10,971 nt of DNA, taken from NCBI GenBank assembly GCA_003567135.1, contig PXAI01000254.1, forward strand, positions 1-10,971, in the 5' to 3' direction. The notes below the pieces were generated by a model, which ran no database searches, was not told the origin of the DNA, and saw only the letters and a program-made list of their open reading frames with translations. This document shows, piece by piece, positions 6,755 through 10,971 of this stretch. This stretch comes from Balneolia bacterium (GTDB taxonomy: Bacteria; Bacteroidota; Rhodothermia; Balneolales; Cyclonatronaceae). A program made the translations under genes and the position numbers. Positions within the stretch are counted from its first letter, which is position 1; each line of letters opens with the position of its first letter.

Positions 6755-9364
6755 TTATTTAACTACCAGATTCACTATTCTCCCAGGTACAAAAATCTCT
6801 TTAATAAGGTTACCCTGAGCCAGATATTTAGCTACTCCGGGTTCTTCTTTAGCTTTTGTAAGAACAAAGTCTTTGTCCTTGTGTTTATCCATCGGAACCT
6901 CAATCTCTCCTCTTACTTTTCCGTTTATTTGGATGGCATAATGTTTGGTCTGATCGACCATCAGTGATTCATTATACTTCGGCCAGGGCTCGTAAGCCAG
7001 CGTGTCCTTTTCTCCGAGTTTTTCCCAGAGCTCTTCAGCCATGTGTGGTGCATACGGGCTTAACAACAGTACAAACGTTTTTAGAACAGAAACGGGCTTA
7101 GTTTCCCATTTCATGGCTTCATTGTTGAAGATCATTAGTGCTGAAATAGCGGTGTTGAAACGCAGTCCTTCAATATCTTCGGTTACCTTTTTAATGGTTT
7201 CATGCAACACTTTCAGCTGAGCCGGAGTTGCCTCTGTGTCTTTAACCTCAGGATTGAATTCTCCGGTTTCTTCATTGATCATCATGCGCCAGACGCGATT
7301 CAGGAAGCGGTAAACGCCCTCAACGCCGCGCATGCTCCAGGGTTTTACTTGTTCGAGAGGGCCCATGAACATTTCGTAGAGTCGCAGGGAATCAGCGCCG
7401 TATTTTTCAACGACTACATCCGGATTCACCACGTTACCACGAGATTTCGACATTTTGTACGAACGTGCCTCCACCGGAATATCGGTGCTTTTCTTTACGA
7501 AGCCTTCGCCTTTCTTTTCCACCTCAGACTCCTCCAGCTTAACGGCCTGAAGCTCATCACGATTCTCAAAATCTTCGGGATTCACCCAGTTACCTTTCGC
7601 ATCCTTAAATGCGTGGTATTCCATCTCGCCCAGAATCATTCCCTGATTGACGAGCCTGTGAAAAGGTTCTTTGGTAGAAACCACGCCGGCATCGTATAGC
7701 ACCTTGTGCCAGAAACGCGCATATAGCAGGTGAAGCACCGCATGTTCGGCGCCGCCAACGTATAAATCAACCGGCATCCAGTATTTTTCTTTTTCAGGAT
7801 CAACCGGACCCTGTTTGTACTCAGGATCGATGTACCTCAGATAGTACCAGCAGGATCCTGCCCACTGGGGCATCGTGTTTGTTTCGCGTTTTGCGGGTTT
7901 TCCGGTTTCAGGATCAGTTGTGTTTACCCAGCTATCGATAGTAGCAAGCGGCGACTCACCGGTTCCGCTGGGCTCATATTTTTCTACTTCAGGAAGCGTA
8001 ACCGGAAGTTGATCAGGCGACAGCGGCTTTGGCTTTCCATCCACAAAAATGATCGGGAATGGTTCGCCCCAGTAGCGCTGGCGCGAAAAGAGCCAATCGC
8101 GCAATTTGTAGTTCACGCTTGCCTCGCCAAGGCCTTTATCCGAAAGCCATTTGGTGATTTTCTTTTTTGCCTCATCCACCGGCATATCGTTTATCGAAAT
8201 CTCATCGTTGGATGAATTCACCACGACACCATTTTCTGTGTCTGTAAACGCGGCTTCGTCGATATTGCCGCCTTTGATCACCTCAACGATCGGCAATCCG
8301 AACTGTCTGGCAAACTCCCAGTCGCGCTCATCATGACCCGGAACGGCCATAATCGCGCCGGTACCGTAGCTCATCAGCACGTAATCAGCAATCCATACCG
8401 GAATTTCTTCGCCGTTCACGGGATTGATCGCATATCCCCCTGTAAATACTCCGGATTTCTTCTTACTCAGCGCGGATCGTTCGAGATCCGATTTCTTTTC
8501 GGCTTCCTGCAGATAGGCATCAACCTTAGCCTGCTGCTCTTCTGTAGTCAGTTTTTTTACGAGCGGATGTTCGGGCGCCAGAACCATGTAAGTCGCGCCA
8601 AAAAGCGTGTCCGGCCGCGTTGTGAATACGCGAATTTTATCCTCAGAAATATCTTTGAGATGAAAGTCAATTTCCGCGCCCTCTGACCGGCCGATCCAGT
8701 TTCTCTGAAGCTCTTTTACGGAATCCGGCCAGTCGAGATCGTCGAGATCTTCCAGAAGACGGTCGGCGTATTCGGTGATCTTGAGCATCCACTGGCGCAT
8801 GGGTTTGCGGATGACGGGAAATCCGCCTACTTCGCTCTTTCCGTCGATAACTTCCTCATTTGCCAAAACGGTTCCCAGCTCAGGACACCAGTTAACGGGA
8901 ACATCCGCCTGATAAGCGAGTCCGCGTTCGTAGAGTTTCAGGAATATCCACTGCGTCCATTTGAAATAATCCGGATCGGTTGTGTTTACCTCGCGATCCC
9001 AGTCGTAGCTGAAGCCAAGTGATTTGAGCTGTTCGCGAAAACGATCCACGTTTTTTTCTGTAGTGGTGCGTGGATGCGTTCCGGTTTTTACGGCATACTG
9101 CTCAGCCGGTAATCCGAAGGCGTCCCATCCCATCGGATGCAATACGTTAAATCCCTTCATTCGCTTGTAGCGCGCCAGAATATCGGTGGCGGTGTATCCC
9201 TCCGGATGCCCCACATGCAGGCCGTTGCTGCTCGGGTAGGGAAACATATCCAGGACGTAATATTTGGGCTTCTCCCGGTCCTGATCATCCGTTTTGAAAA
9301 TTTTCTTGTCTTCCCAGAATTTCTGCCAGCGCGGTTCTATTTCAGAAGGTTTGTATTCGCTCAT
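6755..9364 (-). CDS. leuS: Leucyl-tRNA synthetase
   Basis: Class I aminoacyl-tRNA synthetase that attaches leucine to tRNA-Leu in the cytoplasm. The 869-residue length is close to that of the E. coli enzyme. The catalytic HIGH motif is HVGH at 50-53 (context FPYPSSNGLHVGHPEG). The CP1 editing domain covers about 222-420, with the threonine-rich TTRPDT (248-253) and GTGAIMAVPGHDERD, including Asp345, which in family members anchors the misactivated amino acid. The KMSKS loop is 637-641 (SYKMSKSRGNVVNP). A leucine-specific insert of about 50 residues precedes KMSKS, as in many bacterial LeuRS. The anticodon-binding and C-terminal domains are intact and end in IVNLVVK. The start MSEYKPSEIEPRWQKFW is typical of the family; no Shine-Dalgarno sequence precedes it. 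The gene diverges from the M20 peptidase gene. No missing residue or frameshift is seen. Confidence 0.98.
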   Translation of the reverse strand: MSEYKPSEIEPRWQKFWEDKKIFKTDDQDREKPKYYVLDMFPYPSSNGLHVGHPEGYTATDILARYKRMKGFNVLHPMGWDAFGLPAEQYAVKTGTHPRTTTEKNVDRFREQLKSLGFSYDWDREVNTTDPDYFKWTQWIFLKLYERGLAYQADVPVNWCPELGTVLANEEVIDGKSEVGGFPVIRKPMRQWMLKITEYADRLLEDLDDLDWPDSVKELQRNWIGRSEGAEIDFHLKDISEDKIRVFTTRPDTLFGATYMVLAPEHPLVKKLTTEEQQAKVDAYLQEAEKKSDLERSALSKKKSGVFTGGYAINPVNGEEIPVWIADYVLMSYGTGAIMAVPGHDERDWEFARQFGLPIVEVIKGGNIDEAAFTDTENGVVVNSSNDEISINDMPVDEAKKKITKWLSDKGLGEASVNYKLRDWLFSRQRYWGEPFPIIFVDGKPKPLSPDQLPVTLPEVEKYEPSGTGESPLATIDSWVNTTDPETGKPAKRETNTMPQWAGSCWYYLRYIDPEYKQGPVDPEKEKYWMPVDLYVGGAEHAVLHLLYARFWHKVLYDAGVVSTKEPFHRLVNQGMILGEMEYHAFKDAKGNWVNPEDFENRDELQAVKLEESEVEKKGEGFVKKSTDIPVEARSYKMSKSRGNVVNPDVVVEKYGADSLRLYEMFMGPLEQVKPWSMRGVEGVYRFLNRVWRMMINEETGEFNPEVKDTEATPAQLKVLHETIKKVTEDIEGLRFNTAISALMIFNNEAMKWETKPVSVLKTFVLLLSPYAPHMAEELWEKLGEKDTLAYEPWPKYNESLMVDQTKHYAIQINGKVRGEIEVPMDKHKDKDFVLTKAKEEPGVAKYLAQGNLIKEIFVPGRIVNLVVK

Positions 9365-9426
9365 AATATCGTATCCGGACGCATTCCCGACCCGGTTTCA
9401 TGTCAGAATTAATAATTTTTGGAGCG

Positions 9427-9459
9427 TAAATATACGGATTAAAAAACTTCATGTGTAAA
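9427..9459 (-). promoter_or_regulatory. Possible leuS promoter
   Basis: Read on the minus strand, TATATTTA (9434-9427) is one base from the Bacteroidota -7 consensus TAnnTTTG. TTTA (9459-9456) sits 21 bases upstream as a weak -33. This would give a leader of roughly 55 bases. Both boxes have A for the consensus G, so the call is tentative. Confidence 0.35.
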
Positions 9460-9489
9460 TGTGTGAAACGACTCTTTTTTACTGCCGGC

Positions 9490-9505
9490 TGCGGATTTGT
9501 CCGCA
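9490..9505. promoter_or_regulatory. Palindrome centred on the -33 box, candidate operator
   Basis: TGCGGA-TTTG-TCCGCA is a perfect inverted repeat whose 4-base centre is exactly the -33 element of the promoter proposed for the M20 peptidase gene. A dimeric protein bound here would cover the -33 box. No T-run follows, so a terminator role is unlikely. Confidence 0.45.
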
Positions 9506-9527
9506 ATTTTGAAGGGGCTTATATTTG
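9496..9527 (+). promoter_or_regulatory. Promoter of the M20 peptidase gene (Bacteroidota type)
   Basis: TTTG (9496-9499), 20 bases, then TATATTTG (9520-9527) match the TTTG-N19-21-TAnnTTTG promoter of the Bacteroidota primary sigma factor with no mismatch. Transcription would begin near 9534, leaving a leader of about 60 bases before the ATG at 9596. Confidence 0.65.
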
Positions 9528-9595
9528 TCTGAAATAAAACGGCATTTCGAAAAACCCGAAGGCGGGCGCAAGTGCCACTCTGAAAACCGTATTAT

Positions 9596-10971
9596 ATGGT
9601 CATTGCCTTTATCATCAGCCTCTTACTTGTAATCAGCTTTATCGCGTTCCGAACGGTCTATTTTTCGCGAACGGATAACATCACGCCGATGTACCGCCAT
9701 ATTCCGGTTGAAGTGAGCGCCGCTGTAAAAAGGCTGAGCCGGGCCATCCAGTTCAAAACGATTTCACGGGAAAACCAGAAAGATATTGATGGCGAGGAGT
9801 TTCGCCGGATGCACAGTTTTCTTGAGCGGGAGTTTCCGCTGGTGCATCAGCAGATGACGCGTGAAGTGGTGAACGACTACAGCCTGCTCTTTTACTGGGA
9901 AGGATCTGATGATTCGCTAAAACCGGCGATGTACACCTGTCATTTAGATGTGGTTCCGGTTGAGCCGGGAACCGAAGAGGACTGGGATCATCCGCCGTTT
10001 CAGGGGAAAGTTGAAGACGGATATATTTACGGGCGTGGCACGATGGACGTACAGTCGGGCGTTATGGCGATTCTGGAAGCTGCCGAAGCGCTGCTGCAGC
10101 AGGGATATCAGCCGGAGCGGAGTATTTATCTGGGATTTGGCCACGATGAGGAAATTGACGGACTTGAAGGCGCGCGGCAAATCGGGCGGCTGCTGGATGA
10201 ACGCAACGTAGAGCTTGAGTTTTTGCTGGATGAAGGCCTGCCCGTGGTGGATAAACTGCTGCCGGGGATTGAGCGCCCCGTTGCGCTTGTGGCTGTGGCT
10301 GAAAAAGGATTTTTGAGTATTGAGCTGACTTCAGAATCCGAGGGCGGACATTCATCAGTGCCGCAGGGTAAAACTTCTATTGCCAAACTCAGCGATGCCG
10401 TTCAGCGCCTTGAGGATAACCCGATGCCATCCAAGCTGAATGGTCTTGTGAAATCCACGTTTGAATCGCTGACGACCGGCGCGCCGCTTCCGCTTCGTGT
10501 ACTTTTTTCAAACCTTTGGCTTTTTAAGGGATTGCTGCACCGCTATCTCAGCCAGATTCCGGCAACGGATGCCTCGCTTCGAACCACTACGGCCACCACC
10601 ATTTTTGAATCCGGTGTGAAGGATAATCTAATACCTACCATCGCACGCGCTGTTGTGAATTTCAGGATACATCCCAATGATGACGTCGAAAAAGTGGTTC
10701 GGCACGTGCGGAAAGTAATTAACGATCCGGAAATCAGTATCCGGAAAATTGACGGTTATATTGATCCATCCGTGGTTTCTGATATTGAGGCTCAGCCGTA
10801 CCGGATTCTGAGGGCTTCTATCCGGCAGGTTTTCCCGAAAGCAATTGTGGCTCCTGCGTTGATGGTTGGCGCTACCGATGCCCGGCATTATGCGCATCTA
10901 ACCAACAATGTGTACCGTTTTTCACCGCTTCGTGCCGATGAAAGTGATCTCGACCGCGTACACGGAACCAA
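9596..10971 (+). CDS. Membrane-anchored M20 metallopeptidase, carboxypeptidase S/PM20D1-like (3' truncated)
   Basis: The frame stays open to the right edge; 458 residues are visible and little seems to be missing. M20 enzymes use two zinc ions to cut amide bonds at a C-terminal or N-acyl amino acid. The ligands are all present: His116 and catalytic Asp118 (CHLDVV), bridging Asp151 (GRGTMDVQSG), general base Glu185 and ligand Glu186 (GHDEEIDG), Asp212 (LLDEG) and His456 (DRVHGT, the last visible codons). Asp rather than Glu at 212, the phrase DWDHPPFQGKVEDGYIYGRG, and the size point to the yeast carboxypeptidase S/PM20D1 branch. An inserted dimerisation domain spans about 227-390. Residues 2-18 form one hydrophobic helix, an inner-membrane anchor or uncleaved signal, so the catalytic part is probably periplasmic. 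An in-frame TGA at 9581-9583 makes ATG 9596 the first ATG; there is no Shine-Dalgarno sequence. The substrate could be dipeptides or N-acyl amino acids. Confidence 0.92.
   Translation, partial: MVIAFIISLLLVISFIAFRTVYFSRTDNITPMYRHIPVEVSAAVKRLSRAIQFKTISRENQKDIDGEEFRRMHSFLEREFPLVHQQMTREVVNDYSLLFYWEGSDDSLKPAMYTCHLDVVPVEPGTEEDWDHPPFQGKVEDGYIYGRGTMDVQSGVMAILEAAEALLQQGYQPERSIYLGFGHDEEIDGLEGARQIGRLLDERNVELEFLLDEGLPVVDKLLPGIERPVALVAVAEKGFLSIELTSESEGGHSSVPQGKTSIAKLSDAVQRLEDNPMPSKLNGLVKSTFESLTTGAPLPLRVLFSNLWLFKGLLHRYLSQIPATDASLRTTTATTIFESGVKDNLIPTIARAVVNFRIHPNDDVEKVVRHVRKVINDPEISIRKIDGYIDPSVVSDIEAQPYRILRASIRQVFPKAIVAPALMVGATDARHYAHLTNNVYRFSPLRADESDLDRVHGT

Noticed and set aside
6483..6762. Open frames of 64 (plus) and 69 (minus) codons in the gap before leuS
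   Set aside because: They have no ribosome binding site and no recognisable domain. The plus frame starts at GTG and overlaps the leuS end antisense, and both run through the nested palindrome. The region is better described as intergenic.
7202..7699. 165-codon open frame on the plus strand inside leuS
   Set aside because: It is antisense to conserved LeuRS sequence including the KMSKS region, with no independent evidence of coding.
10062..10897. Minus-strand open frames opposite the M20 gene
   Set aside because: The plus-strand frame carries all five zinc ligands and the general base across this span; the minus frames match nothing.
1..10971. Search for a defence island, prophage, insertion sequence or tRNA gene
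   Set aside because: No transposase, integrase, nuclease-effector pair, terminal inverted repeat with target duplication, or tRNA-like cloverleaf was seen; most of the window is conserved housekeeping sequence.

Overview
The window looks like an ordinary, mostly core-genome stretch from a member of the Bacteroidota/Balneolota/Rhodothermota assemblage. A Balneolaceae-like bacterium is my best guess, but that is inference. The strongest pointer is the 886-residue secreted protein on the minus strand: it ends in a type IX secretion (T9SS) type A sorting domain with the phrase SQNYPNPFNPTT and the ending MMLVK. Further support comes from a promoter of the TTTG-N20-TAnnTTTG type used by the Bacteroidota primary sigma factor, and from several genes without a Shine-Dalgarno sequence.

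Layout, left to right. (1) The C-terminal half of MazG, a nucleotide pyrophosphohydrolase, cut by the left edge. (2) A 253-base gap and then a complete citrate synthase gene with a good ribosome binding site and a GAAA-loop intrinsic terminator. (3) A GH3-family acyl-adenylate/amidosynthetase-like enzyme preceded by a perfect 17-bp palindrome, followed 29 bases later by a small two-helix membrane protein. (4) A strong hairpin with a T-run on the minus strand, ending the minus-strand gene for the large glycine-rich T9SS cargo protein. (5) A 337-base gap with no convincing gene but two conspicuous inverted repeats. (6) Leucyl-tRNA synthetase on the minus strand. (7) A 231-base divergent promoter region, then a membrane-anchored M20 metallopeptidase of the carboxypeptidase S/PM20D1 type on the plus strand, which runs off the right edge.

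The genes do not form one pathway. MazG (nucleotide pool cleaning), citrate synthase (TCA cycle) and LeuRS (translation) are housekeeping. The GH3 protein and the M20 enzyme are the less predictable ones: their families respectively make, and cleave or reversibly form, amide bonds between acyl groups and amino acids. They are separated by two minus-strand genes, so a functional link is only speculation. I do not see a new defence system, CRISPR array, insertion sequence, prophage or RNA gene. The items most worth a second look are regulatory: a palindrome centred exactly on the -33 box of the M20 gene, the palindrome before GH3, and the two inverted repeats in the 6.4-6.75 kb gap.
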